From the IMG/VR virus record IMGVR_UViG_3300021962_000133, positions 1-54,661 of that record: a stretch of DNA of 54,661 nucleotides; one strand, given 5' to 3'. The translations under genes and the position numbers were made by a program. This DNA comes from a virus. Below, piece by piece: positions 1-5,120 of the stretch; the first letter of the stretch is position 1, and each line of letters begins with the position of its first letter. The notes beneath the pieces are model-generated. The model did no database searches and was not told the origin of the DNA. It saw nothing but the letters and a program-made list of their open reading frames with translations.

Positions 1-18
1 AATTCAAAAATGATTCTG

Positions 19-42
19 GACCGTCATGTGACGGTCTTTTTT
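19..42 (+). terminator. Rho-independent terminator
   Basis: A 7-8 bp perfect stem (GACCGTCA paired with TGACGGTC) is followed at once by six T. It would end a + strand transcript entering from the left of the window. Confidence 0.8.
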
Positions 43-227
43 GTTGGAAAGGATTCTGTGTTACTTGGGTGTGGACTACCCAGTATACGGAAAATGATTC
101 TGGGGGAGCCTACCCCTGATCTCTTCACACCTTGCAACCGGTGCGCCCTTCGTACTTTTTCTTTCCGACATGTATAATATAACAAGCCCTGTGTGTAAAA
201 ACAAGCTTTGGTTTACATGAGAATTTC
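43..227. other. Non-coding leader region with short repeats
   Basis: I see no convincing gene here. The element AAAATGATTCTGG occurs at about 7-19 and again at about 92-104, with a weaker copy (AAAGGATTCTGTG) at 47-59. Small GC-containing hairpins are possible (GGGT...ACCC around 67-82 and GGGG...CCCC around 103-117). The stretch is richer in GC than the flanking early genes. It could be a structured leader or the end of an RNA, but no tRNA cloverleaf fits. Confidence 0.4.
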
Positions 228-254
228 ATTATATTATAGTATAAGAAAGAAAAT
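228..254 (+). promoter_or_regulatory. Early-type promoter/leader repeat, copy 1
   Basis: TTATATTATAGTATAAGAAAGAAAAT runs directly into the ATG at 255. The same block recurs before at least five further genes up to 1662. I read TATATTATA as the promoter core and AAGAAAGA as the purine-rich leader. The promoter role is inferred from repetition and position. Confidence 0.7.
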
Positions 255-494
255 ATGAAAGATATGAAAAAAGAAAATGAAGTAAAATTTAATGATGAAA
301 TAAAAGAATTTATTGATAGTAAAGTAATTGAAGCGTGTAATGATAATTCTTTTAATGGTTTAGTTGAATGTGGATGGTTTGATAATGAATTAGTTATTGA
401 AATTATTGAATTGTTTGGTGATGGAGATTATGATGATGTTTGTGATGAAATAAAAGAATATATTGTTAAAGTAGTAAAAAGACATGAGGTATAA
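255..494 (+). CDS. Small acidic early protein (79 aa), unknown
   Basis: No family recognised. The protein is rich in Asp/Glu and Lys, with a charged N-terminus (MKDMKKENEVKFNDEIKEF) and an acidic patch around residues 55-65 (FGDGDYDDVCDEIKEY). No membrane segment or cysteine motif is visible beyond three isolated Cys. The start is fixed by the promoter/leader repeat ending on its ATG. Small acidic proteins made early by T4-type phages often bind host proteins or mimic DNA, but nothing here shows that directly. Confidence 0.75.
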   Translation: MKDMKKENEVKFNDEIKEFIDSKVIEACNDNSFNGLVECGWFDNELVIEIIELFGDGDYDDVCDEIKEYIVKVVKRHEV

Positions 495-518
495 AGTGAG
501 TTTGTTATTGTGAAATAA

Positions 519-549
519 ATTTATTATATTATAGTATAAGAAAGAAAAT
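519..549 (+). promoter_or_regulatory. Early-type promoter/leader repeat, copy 2
   Basis: TTATTATATTATAGTATAAG followed by AAAGAAAAT leads straight into the ATG at 550. It is almost base-for-base identical to copy 1, so the duplication covers both promoter core and leader. Confidence 0.7.
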
Positions 550-795
550 ATGAAAGAGTTAAAATTAAAATTTAAAGATGGTGTGTATGGGTTTGTGTAT
601 GATGCAATGTATGGTGATATATCAGAGGTTGTTAAAAAACCTTTATCTAAAGAAACTATAGAGTTTTTTAATAACAATACAGAAGATGATTATGTTTTAT
701 TTACAACAACAGATGAGTTAGCAGAGTTGTTTGGTATTGAGTGTGAGGCACATGTAACAGAGTATTGGGGTGATATATTGGAGATCGCAAAATAA
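550..795 (+). CDS. Small acidic early protein (81 aa), unknown
   Basis: No family recognised. It begins MKELKLKFKDGVYGFVYDA and is acidic in the C-terminal half (NNTEDDYVLFTTTDELAELF). It looks like a compact alpha/beta protein with no signal peptide or membrane helix. The start is set by the upstream promoter repeat. It belongs to the string of individually promoted early genes and shares no obvious sequence with its neighbours. Confidence 0.72.
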   Translation: MKELKLKFKDGVYGFVYDAMYGDISEVVKKPLSKETIEFFNNNTEDDYVLFTTTDELAELFGIECEAHVTEYWGDILEIAK

Positions 796-798
796 TTT

Positions 799-828
799 GT
801 TATATTATAGTATAAGAAAGATAAAAAT
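799..828 (+). promoter_or_regulatory. Early-type promoter/leader repeat, copy 3
   Basis: TGTTATATTATAGTATAAG followed by AAAGATAAAAAT lies directly before the ATG at 829. It has the same core as copies 1 and 2 with a leader 3 nt longer than copy 1. Confidence 0.7.
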
Positions 829-1080
829 ATGAGAGCAAGTATTAAAGAAGTAATGTGCGAGTTAAAAAAGGTTCAAGGTTTGGGTTTGTTAATCTCAGAC
901 GCAGACGCAAACAGAGTGATCAACAGAAAAACTCGTACAAAGAGAGGCAAAACAATGTCTAAAGAAAAGTTAGTAGATTTAGAAAAGCCATTCAAACTAA
1001 ATAACACTCTTTACTACCCACTAATTGTAAAATTAGATGATTGTCACTTTAATAATAATATGAGAGGAGTTATCGCATAA
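829..1080 (+). CDS. Small early protein (83 aa), unknown
   Basis: No family recognised. The N-terminal half is basic (INRKTRTKRGKTMSKEK, about residues 31-47) and the C-terminal half is neutral, with the stretch KPFKLNNTLYYPLIVKLDD. The start follows promoter repeat copy 3. The final A of its TAA stop is the first base of the next ATG (1-nt overlap), so the next gene is probably translated by coupling. Confidence 0.68.
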   Translation: MRASIKEVMCELKKVQGLGLLISDADANRVINRKTRTKRGKTMSKEKLVDLEKPFKLNNTLYYPLIVKLDDCHFNNNMRGVIA

Positions 1081-1184
1081 TGGTAACTCTATTCATGATT
1101 GTATTTTACGCGTTTATTATTCTGGTATGTGCGGCACTAGAGAAATTGACTAGGCCAAACGGTAAAAAGGGATTGTGGGGATAA
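1080..1184 (+). CDS. 34-aa membrane peptide
   Basis: A short reading frame, MVTLFMIVFYAFIILVCAAL then EKLTRPNGKKGLWG, starts on the last base of the preceding stop codon (TAATG). Residues 2-20 form one hydrophobic helix followed by a positively charged tail, so the likely topology is N-out/C-in. No family recognised. It is one of three micro-membrane proteins in this early block, which argues that it is real. Confidence 0.55.
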   Translation: MVTLFMIVFYAFIILVCAALEKLTRPNGKKGLWG

Positions 1185-1209
1185 CATGCTTGGCATGCTC
1201 CACACCCTA

Positions 1210-1237
1210 TGCTATATTACAGTATAAGAAAGATAAT
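1210..1237 (+). promoter_or_regulatory. Early-type promoter/leader repeat, copy 4
   Basis: GCTATATTACAGTATAAG followed by AAAGATAAT leads into the ATG at 1238. One core base differs from copies 1-3 (TTACAG instead of TTATAG), a change shared only with copy 5. Confidence 0.68.
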
Positions 1238-1456
1238 ATGAAAAAGATAATCGCAACATTTAAAGTAACTGACGACGCTGGAAATTTGATCAAAATGTAT
1301 ACCATGACAGCTATGGACCATACAGATTTGTATGTTATGACCTCAGTGGCTAGAGAGGTATGGGATGAGTATCATGTGGAGGTAGAAACAGATTTGTTCA
1401 CACAGTCATTTTCACACACATACAAAGAGGAAGTGATGCTTGGGCTCGCTAAATAA
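1238..1456 (+). CDS. Small early protein (72 aa), unknown
   Basis: I chose the ATG at 1238 rather than a GTG 63 nt upstream, because the promoter/leader repeat ends exactly there. The protein (MKKIIATFKVTDDAGNLIK...) looks like a small beta-rich fold with alternating hydrophobic residues, and it is acidic in the middle (VWDEYHVEVETDLF). No family recognised and no signal peptide. Confidence 0.7.
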   Translation: MKKIIATFKVTDDAGNLIKMYTMTAMDHTDLYVMTSVAREVWDEYHVEVETDLFTQSFSHTYKEEVMLGLAK

Positions 1457-1460
1457 TTTC

Positions 1461-1487
1461 ACTATATTACAGTATAAGAAAGATAAT
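1461..1487 (+). promoter_or_regulatory. Early-type promoter/leader repeat, copy 5
   Basis: ACTATATTACAGTATAAG followed by AAAGATAAT ends on the ATG at 1488. From the TATATTACAG core to the ATG it matches copy 4, indicating a recent duplication. Confidence 0.68.
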
Positions 1488-1595
1488 ATGAAAGAGATAA
1501 TTAAAGACACAGTAATTGCAGTTATGTATTTGTTTGGCGCTTCAATGTTGGGAGCAGCTTTTGTAATTGGGCTTTACACAATGTGTGGTTATTAA
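1488..1595 (+). CDS. 35-aa membrane peptide
   Basis: The short frame MKEIIKDTVIAVMYLFGASM then LGAAFVIGLYTMCGY follows directly on promoter repeat copy 5. Residues 8-31 are a single small-residue-rich hydrophobic helix (G-A-S-x-x-G-A-A), a pattern common in helix packing. No known family. The dedicated promoter supports expression. Confidence 0.6.
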   Translation: MKEIIKDTVIAVMYLFGASMLGAAFVIGLYTMCGY

Positions 1596-1621
1596 GATAA
1601 TTTGGCCGCACACGGAAATTT

Positions 1622-1659
1622 AGTTATATTATAGTATAAGAAAGATAAAATAAGAAGAT
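1622..1659 (+). promoter_or_regulatory. Early-type promoter/leader repeat, copy 6
   Basis: TAGTTATATTATAGTATAAG followed by AAAGATAAAATAAGAAGAT precedes the ATG at 1660. The sequence upstream (CGCACACGGAAATTTAGTTATATTA, from about 1606) recurs with a few changes at about 1778-1801, so this cassette and the next are duplicates. Confidence 0.65.
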
Positions 1660-1764
1660 ATGAAAAAGTCAAATGGAGTATTTAGCAATGACATTAGCAA
1701 CATTTTGTTGGTTGCAGGATGGTTTTTATTGGTTACAGCGGTTGCATTAATTGTTACACAATAA
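1660..1764 (+). CDS. 34-aa membrane peptide
   Basis: The short frame MKKSNGVFSNDISNILLVAG then WFLLVTAVALIVTQ has a polar N-terminus of about 13 residues and one hydrophobic helix (about residues 14-33) running to the C-terminus. It is preceded by promoter repeat copy 6. No family recognised. Its build resembles a tail-anchored micro-protein. Confidence 0.55.
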   Translation: MKKSNGVFSNDISNILLVAGWFLLVTAVALIVTQ

Positions 1765-1789
1765 GGTAAGTTTGGCACCGCACGAAGAT

Positions 1790-1841
1790 TTAGTTATATT
1801 AATAAGGTAAAAGAAAGTAAAATAAAAAGAAATAAAAAGTT
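1790..1841 (+). promoter_or_regulatory. Degenerate early promoter/leader repeat, copy 7
   Basis: TTTAGTTATATTAATAAGGT followed by AAAAGAAAG retains the left flank and the AAGAAAG leader but has lost the exact TATAGTATAAG core. A long A-rich leader (AAAATAAAAAGAAATAAAAA) leads to the ATG at 1842. Confidence 0.5.
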
Positions 1842-2132
1842 ATGAGCAAAAAAGTAAACAACACAAACACAATCGAAGTTATTCAAGTTAACACTATCAG
1901 CAAAAATGGTAAGCGTTTAGGCCGCCCAGCAAATGCAAGCAGTCGCCGCCAACAGACATTGGCTTTAAAAGCTGAGTTGCGTGAGCAAGGTTTGCTTAAA
2001 AAAGGTCGTCCAGTTGATCCAACTAGTAAAAAACAACAACGTGAACAAGCACGTTTGGAATTTCTAGCTAATGGAGGTGTTATTAAGCGTGGCCGTCCAA
2101 AGATGGTTAAAGCTGAAACAACTGAAGCATAA
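1842..2132 (+). CDS. Triple AT-hook DNA-binding protein (96 aa)
   Basis: Three G-R-P cores flanked by basic residues are evenly spaced: KRLGRPAN at about 24-31, KKGRPVDP at about 53-60 and KRGRPKMV at about 82-89. The intervening segments are Lys/Arg/Gln-rich and predicted helical (RRQQTLALKAELREQG and SKKQQREQARLEF). AT-hooks insert Arg-Gly-Arg into the minor groove of AT-rich DNA, so this protein could coat or regulate this AT-rich genome or the host chromosome. Its codons contain more G/C (cgc, cgt, ggc) than its neighbours. The DNA-binding role is an inference from the motifs. Confidence 0.72.
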   Translation: MSKKVNNTNTIEVIQVNTISKNGKRLGRPANASSRRQQTLALKAELREQGLLKKGRPVDPTSKKQQREQARLEFLANGGVIKRGRPKMVKAETTEA

Positions 2133-2153
2133 GTTAATTAGTTTAAAAACACT

Positions 2154-2175
2154 AGCCCGCCAAAGTGCGGGCTTA
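2154..2175 (+). terminator. Stem-loop, probable terminator
   Basis: AGCCCGC and GCGGGCT form a perfect 7-bp GC-rich stem with a 6-nt loop 21 nt after the AT-hook gene. The following T-tract is weak (TTACAG), so it may attenuate rather than fully terminate. Confidence 0.55.
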
Positions 2176-2198
2176 CAGTGTTGATAATAGTTATATAC

Positions 2199-2459
2199 AT
2201 GAACGAAAATAAAGAATTAATGGAATTTCTTAAGAATCTACGTGACACATTGACTGAATTGACTGATGACGTAGATACTGAATTGCGTGATGTTGAAAAC
2301 ATTGAATTGTCAGATGAGATCTATAAGTCAGTAGTCTCTAAACTTGATGCTGCATTGAGCGGATGTGATGACCTTATCGATGAATTAGAAGCCGGATCGT
2401 TCAATCGTGATGATATATACGATGACGATGATGGACTTTTTGATGATGTAGATTTCTAA
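2199..2459 (+). CDS. Highly acidic small protein (86 aa), unknown
   Basis: The start is placed at the ATG (MNENKELMEFLKNLRDTL) rather than an in-frame TTG 21 nt earlier that abuts the stem-loop. The protein is helical and very acidic, ending in an Asp run (about residues 70-86, DDIYDDDDGLFDDVDF). Such an acidic tail could mimic nucleic acid or contact a basic partner such as the neighbouring AT-hook protein, but this is conjecture. No family recognised. Confidence 0.68.
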   Translation: MNENKELMEFLKNLRDTLTELTDDVDTELRDVENIELSDEIYKSVVSKLDAALSGCDDLIDELEAGSFNRDDIYDDDDGLFDDVDF

Positions 2460-2703
2460 AATCTGTCTCTAGAGACCCCCGGTAATTGCTTTCCCGTAAA
2501 GACGGTCTTGGTGGACCGGGATATGTTTGCGTAACTTTTAACTCGTAAACGATTTTTCACATCGATGCGTATATACATATATACCCACAATTAACTTACA
2601 ATTCCGTTTTAACCCATTTGACATAAAATCCACGGGATGTAAAATCTCTTTTTTATAAAATTTTTTGTATTGACTAAAGTATATACTTATATACAATAGG
2701 TGA
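2460..2703. other. Convergent intergenic region with inverted repeats
   Basis: This 244-nt gap separates + strand genes from convergent - strand genes. It holds a 12-bp perfect palindrome GTCTCTAGAGAC at 2465-2476, an inverted repeat CCCGGT (2478-2483)/ACCGGG (2515-2520) enclosing a smaller hairpin CGGTC/GACCG (2503-2507/2514-2518), and two related near-palindromes, GTATATACATATATAC at 2569-2584 and GTATATACTTATATAC at 2679-2694. No gene is visible. Two-way termination or a small structured RNA are the simplest readings. Confidence 0.5.
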
Positions 2704-2883
2704 TTATAGGAATTTTTTCCTACGTTCCTCTAAATCCTCAATTTTATCCCAGCCTTTTATAGCCCTGTTTTTATTGAATGTTTGTAATACTTCCCATGTT
2801 ACAAAATGAGTATCACCGTTTGATGTTTGTACTAAGCAACCTTCTTTTTCCTCTTTCAATATCTCAATACTCCAGACTTTCAT
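2704..2883 (-). CDS. Small hypothetical protein (59 aa)
   Basis: The reading frame starts MKVWSIEILKEEKEGCLVQT and ends with a charged helix (WDKIEDLEERRKKFL). It begins 3 nt beyond the stop of the gene upstream on the same strand, consistent with one polycistronic message. No family recognised. The N-terminal half alternates like a small beta sheet (VQTSNGDTHFVTWEVLQTF). Confidence 0.6.
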   Translation of the reverse strand: MKVWSIEILKEEKEGCLVQTSNGDTHFVTWEVLQTFNKNRAIKGWDKIEDLEERRKKFL

Positions 2884-2886
2884 GTA

Positions 2887-3183
2887 TTATCTATCCGATT
2901 TATGTACTTCAACTCCTTCTTCAATATAAGTAACCGTGTGTTTAATTTCAGCATCACTCATTAGTTTAGAAAATAATTCAGCCATTTTAATCCAATCATC
3001 AGGGTTGTTTAAAGTTAATTTGATTTTGAATTTAGAATCACCAAATTCCATTGATTGATATGGATGGTAATTTGATGATATGCTTATATTTGAATTAGGT
3101 GAAGAAGTTGGATTATATACTATAGAATGACTCACATTACTACCAACACCAACATTTAATAAATTTGTACTTTTATTTTTCAT
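2887..3183 (-). CDS. Hypothetical protein (98 aa)
   Basis: The N-terminal half is Ser/Asn-rich and probably unstructured (residues 4-45, with SSPNSNISISSNYHPYQS). It is followed by a compact domain with FKIKLTLNNPDDWIKMAELF and a C-terminal beta hairpin (HTVTYIEEGVEVHKSD). No family recognised. It lies 3 nt after the stop codon of the upstream small gene. Confidence 0.65.
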   Translation of the reverse strand: MKNKSTNLLNVGVGSNVSHSIVYNPTSSPNSNISISSNYHPYQSMEFGDSKFKIKLTLNNPDDWIKMAELFSKLMSDAEIKHTVTYIEEGVEVHKSDR

Positions 3184-3186
3184 AAC

Positions 3187-3348
3187 TTACTTTTGTTTTT
3201 GTTTAGCATAATATAATGAGTCATGTTTTCCTTTCCAAGCTACCCATTGTACTTCTCCTTTTCTAATTTGTTTACGGGTTTTTACAGCGCCACCAACACT
3301 TAATCCTAATATCAGAGCAATTCCTGCTTTCATCCATAATTCAAACAT
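3187..3348 (-). CDS. Small membrane-anchored basic protein (53 aa)
   Basis: The short frame MFELWMKAGIALILGLSVGG has a hydrophobic glycine-rich N-terminal helix (about residues 7-21), followed by a basic soluble tail (KTRKQIRKGEVQWVAWKGK...KQKQK). Topology is probably N-out/C-in by the positive-inside rule. No family recognised. It fits between its neighbours on the same strand with 3-9 nt gaps, supporting it as a real gene. Confidence 0.6.
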   Translation of the reverse strand: MFELWMKAGIALILGLSVGGAVKTRKQIRKGEVQWVAWKGKHDSLYYAKQKQK

Positions 3349-3357
3349 ACAATTTAT

Positions 3358-3684
3358 TTAATCTAATCCAAAAGGTTCTCCAAGTATTTTATGTATTACT
3401 CTTCTAAAAGTTTTTTGGAATTCTTCTTGTAATACACTCATAACTTCTTCTTGTAATTTAGGATCATCTTTTAATTTTTCCATTTTTCCATTACTACCGT
3501 CATGATACATAGCACTCATTTTAAAAAATACAGATGGTGAGTTTTTTTCACCATCATCTATAATCTGCATTTTAATAGAAGGAACATCATCAAATTCATT
3601 GTCATCTTCAATTTTATTAAATTCAACAGATTCTTTATTTATTCTATTTTCAGTTAAAAATTTCTTTAAGTCAAAGTTATCCAT
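3358..3684 (-). CDS. Hypothetical protein with capsid-tag-like N-terminus (108 aa)
   Basis: The N-terminus MDNFDLKKFLTENRINKES resembles residues 11-25 of the protein at 38189-39154 (HKAFAKYLAENKLTSSS), and both contain L-x-E-N. This matches the L-x-E cut site expected for the gp21-like protease encoded here, so I suspect a head-targeting tag. The rest is acidic in the middle and ends in a helical segment (EVMSVLQEEFQKTFRRVIHK). A TATTTATC element ends 3 nt before the ATG on this strand, marking probable late expression. Function unknown. Confidence 0.65.
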   Translation of the reverse strand: MDNFDLKKFLTENRINKESVEFNKIEDDNEFDDVPSIKMQIIDDGEKNSPSVFFKMSAMYHDGSNGKMEKLKDDPKLQEEVMSVLQEEFQKTFRRVIHKILGEPFGLD

Positions 3685-3687
3685 AAT

Positions 3688-3695
3688 GATAAATA
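3688..3695 (-). promoter_or_regulatory. Late-promoter-like octamer (TATTTATC)
   Basis: On the - strand TATTTATC ends 3 nt before the ATG at 3684. It is one mismatch from the TATTTATA element found before many + strand structural genes. Confidence 0.5.
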
Positions 3696-4370
3696 TTACT
3701 TAACTTTCTTTAATTTCAAATCCTTAATTACCTTACTAGCTATTTTTTTATGTCCAGATGGGGCCATATGACATAAATTGTCCCAACAGTCTCTTCTATC
3801 AACTACCCTAGTATCTATTACAATTGCTCCCTCCATATCACTGGTTAAAAGTAATTGTTGAAACTTCGCATACCTTGTTGCATAATTTGGGTTTTGCGTT
3901 TTAGTACATTTTAAAGCGTCAAATCCCGTTAATACTACACATGTTATACCTCTTTTAACAGCCATCCTAACAATACCTTTGATATTTTCAACAGCATGTT
4001 CTGGCTTAATGTGACTTGAATACATGTCATTAGCTCCTCCATAAACAAATACATAATCAACTTTATCATTGATTTTATATAACGCTTGATCTAACATCCA
4101 ATAAGTTGTTTTACCTCCAACAGAAGCATTAATCATTTTAAAACCAACTGAATCACTTAATTGTTTTTGCCAACCTTGAGTGTGATTGGATGTATGTGAA
4201 TCACCTATATACAATGCTGTTTTATTTTTAACACTTACTAATGTGTCTTTAATGACTACTGTGTCATTATATATTTTGGGTGTTATAACTGGTTGATTTG
4301 TTTTGTAAACTGCTGCACTTAAAAATCCCATTATTAAAGCAGCGAATAAAACTGATTGTTTAATATTCAT
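3696..4370 (-). CDS. Exported SGNH/GDSL-family hydrolase (224 aa)
   Basis: An N-terminal hydrophobic segment (residues 6-20) suggests a signal peptide or anchor. The SGNH blocks follow in order: ALYIGDSHTSN with nucleophile Ser58, the block II glycine in NASVGGKT (about 81-88), GGAND (111-115) with oxyanion Asn114, and CHMAPSGH (200-207) with catalytic His201. This family contains esterases and deacetylases acting on lipids and polysaccharides, so trimming host surface or extracellular polysaccharide is plausible. The gene overlaps the upstream small gene by 11 nt, suggesting coupled translation. The acid usually three residues before the His is displaced (Asp197). Substrate unknown. Confidence 0.72.
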   Translation of the reverse strand: MNIKQSVLFAALIMGFLSAAVYKTNQPVITPKIYNDTVVIKDTLVSVKNKTALYIGDSHTSNHTQGWQKQLSDSVGFKMINASVGGKTTYWMLDQALYKINDKVDYVFVYGGANDMYSSHIKPEHAVENIKGIVRMAVKRGITCVVLTGFDALKCTKTQNPNYATRYAKFQQLLLTSDMEGAIVIDTRVVDRRDCWDNLCHMAPSGHKKIASKVIKDLKLKKVK

Positions 4371-4539
4371 ATTTGTTTTTTATTTTTTTTAATTCATTAT
4401 AAGCTTCTCTAACTATTAAGTGATTACATTTAATTTTAGTTGTTTTTTTTAATTCACTTACTTTATCATGTAATTCATGAAAAAAACCTTTTACATGGGC
4501 TTTATGATACAATTCTTCAACAAGTTCTTCATTAGTCAT
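4360..4539 (-). CDS. Small basic helical protein (59 aa), unknown
   Basis: I prefer the start MTNEELVEELYHKAHVKGFF over a Met two codons earlier, because the late-type octamer TATTTATG then ends 3 nt before the ATG, the same spacing as the gene starting at 3684. The protein is helical and Lys-rich (KVSELKKTTKIKCNHL). No family recognised. Its 3' end overlaps the SGNH hydrolase start by 11 nt. Confidence 0.6.
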   Translation of the reverse strand: MTNEELVEELYHKAHVKGFFHELHDKVSELKKTTKIKCNHLIVREAYNELKKIKNKYEY

Positions 4540-4542
4540 AAA

Positions 4543-4550
4543 CATAAATA
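4543..4550 (-). promoter_or_regulatory. Late-promoter-like octamer (TATTTATG)
   Basis: On the - strand TATTTATG ends 3 nt before the ATG at 4539. Its last three bases form an alternative in-frame ATG, so it also bears on the choice of start. Confidence 0.5.
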
Positions 4551-4551
4551 T

Positions 4552-4785
4552 TTATTTTCTTCTTTTTGTTTTTCTTGTTTTCTTTGTACTATCAATTTTT
4601 TTCATTTGTCTAGCTACTCTTTTTTGAATCTTAGTTTCCCTAAGTTCCATATTCATTTCTTTTATTGTTTTAGCATATGTAATATCTACTCTGATTGGAT
4701 TTTTTGATACTTCTGTATCATAATGCCAAACTGTTTTCTTAATATCACTACCTTTTTCACTTTCAAACACCCTAGTATATTTCAT
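4552..4785 (-). CDS. Basic hypothetical protein (77 aa)
   Basis: The N-terminal part is a small mixed fold (MKYTRVFESEKGSDIKKTVW). The C-terminal 20 residues are almost entirely basic (VARQMKKIDSTKKTRKTKRR), which would suit nucleic-acid contact. No family recognised. A TTATATTATACTAAG element like the early repeats lies immediately upstream on this strand. Confidence 0.62.
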   Translation of the reverse strand: MKYTRVFESEKGSDIKKTVWHYDTEVSKNPIRVDITYAKTIKEMNMELRETKIQKRVARQMKKIDSTKKTRKTKRRK

Positions 4786-4787
4786 AT

Positions 4788-4802
4788 CTTAGTATAATAT
4801 AA
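4788..4802 (-). promoter_or_regulatory. Early-type promoter core on the - strand
   Basis: Read on the - strand this is TTATATTATACTAAG, matching the TTATATTATAGTATAAG core of the + strand early cassettes at most positions. It ends 2 nt before the ATG of the gene at 4552-4785. Confidence 0.55.
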
Positions 4803-4884
4803 TAAAATTTGCCCGTAAAGCCAAACTTACTTTAATATTTTTTAGTATATATGTATATAGGGATTAAGAATGTGCGCACGAAAA

Positions 4885-5085
4885 CTAGGGTTTTTTTCTT
4901 TTTCTTAAAAGCTTTTTACTTTTTTCCACAAAAGGCTTGGCTTCCCAAGGAAGATTCATTATCTTCTCCCTTGTTAAAGAAGGTATGAATGAATGAGAAT
5001 GAGAGAATGAGGAAGGAAGGATAAGGAAAGAATGAGAAATGAAGGAATAAAGTAACAAAAATAAGATTAGCAATAGACCTTGCAT
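4885..5085 (-). CDS. Possible small membrane protein (66 aa)
   Basis: The frame starts with an ATG and a strongly hydrophobic segment (MQGLLLILFLLLYSFISHSF). A Ser/His/Phe-rich stretch from a purine-biased DNA repeat (GAATGAG/GGAAGG units on the + strand) follows, then a basic tail (MNLPWEAKPFVEKSKKLLRK). The tail alone, starting at 4959, would make a 24-aa basic peptide. Either version could be real, or the frame may be an accident of the repeat. No homologue recognised. Confidence 0.35.
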   Translation of the reverse strand: MQGLLLILFLLLYSFISHSFLILPSSFSHSHSFIPSLTREKIMNLPWEAKPFVEKSKKLLRKRKKP

Positions 5086-5107
5086 ATATAAAAATTATAT
5101 CTGCATA

Positions 5108-5115
5108 TATTTATA
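5108..5115 (+). promoter_or_regulatory. Late-promoter-like octamer TATTTATA
   Basis: TATTTATA ends 5 nt before the ATG of the glutaredoxin-like gene. It is the first + strand copy of the element that recurs through the structural region. Confidence 0.6.
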
Positions 5116-5120
5116 TACGA

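Noticed and set aside
1-5. AATTC at the first bases as a cloning or EcoRI junction
   Set aside because: Five bases are too few to mean anything without the neighbouring sequence.
61-180. Possible tRNA or tRNA fragment in the GC-richer segment
   Set aside because: No T-loop GTTCRA sequence, no acceptor pairing and no CCA-compatible end could be placed.
228-1844. Regularly spaced repeats as a CRISPR array
   Set aside because: The repeats are separated by whole genes of uneven length, each ends at an ATG and none is palindromic in the CRISPR manner; promoter cassettes explain them.
3200-3225. Promoter core (TTATATTATGCTAAAC on the - strand) for the gene at 2887-3183
   Set aside because: It lies within the 53-aa coding frame and could be codon-determined (Ser-Leu-Tyr-Tyr-Ala-Lys); not strong enough to list.
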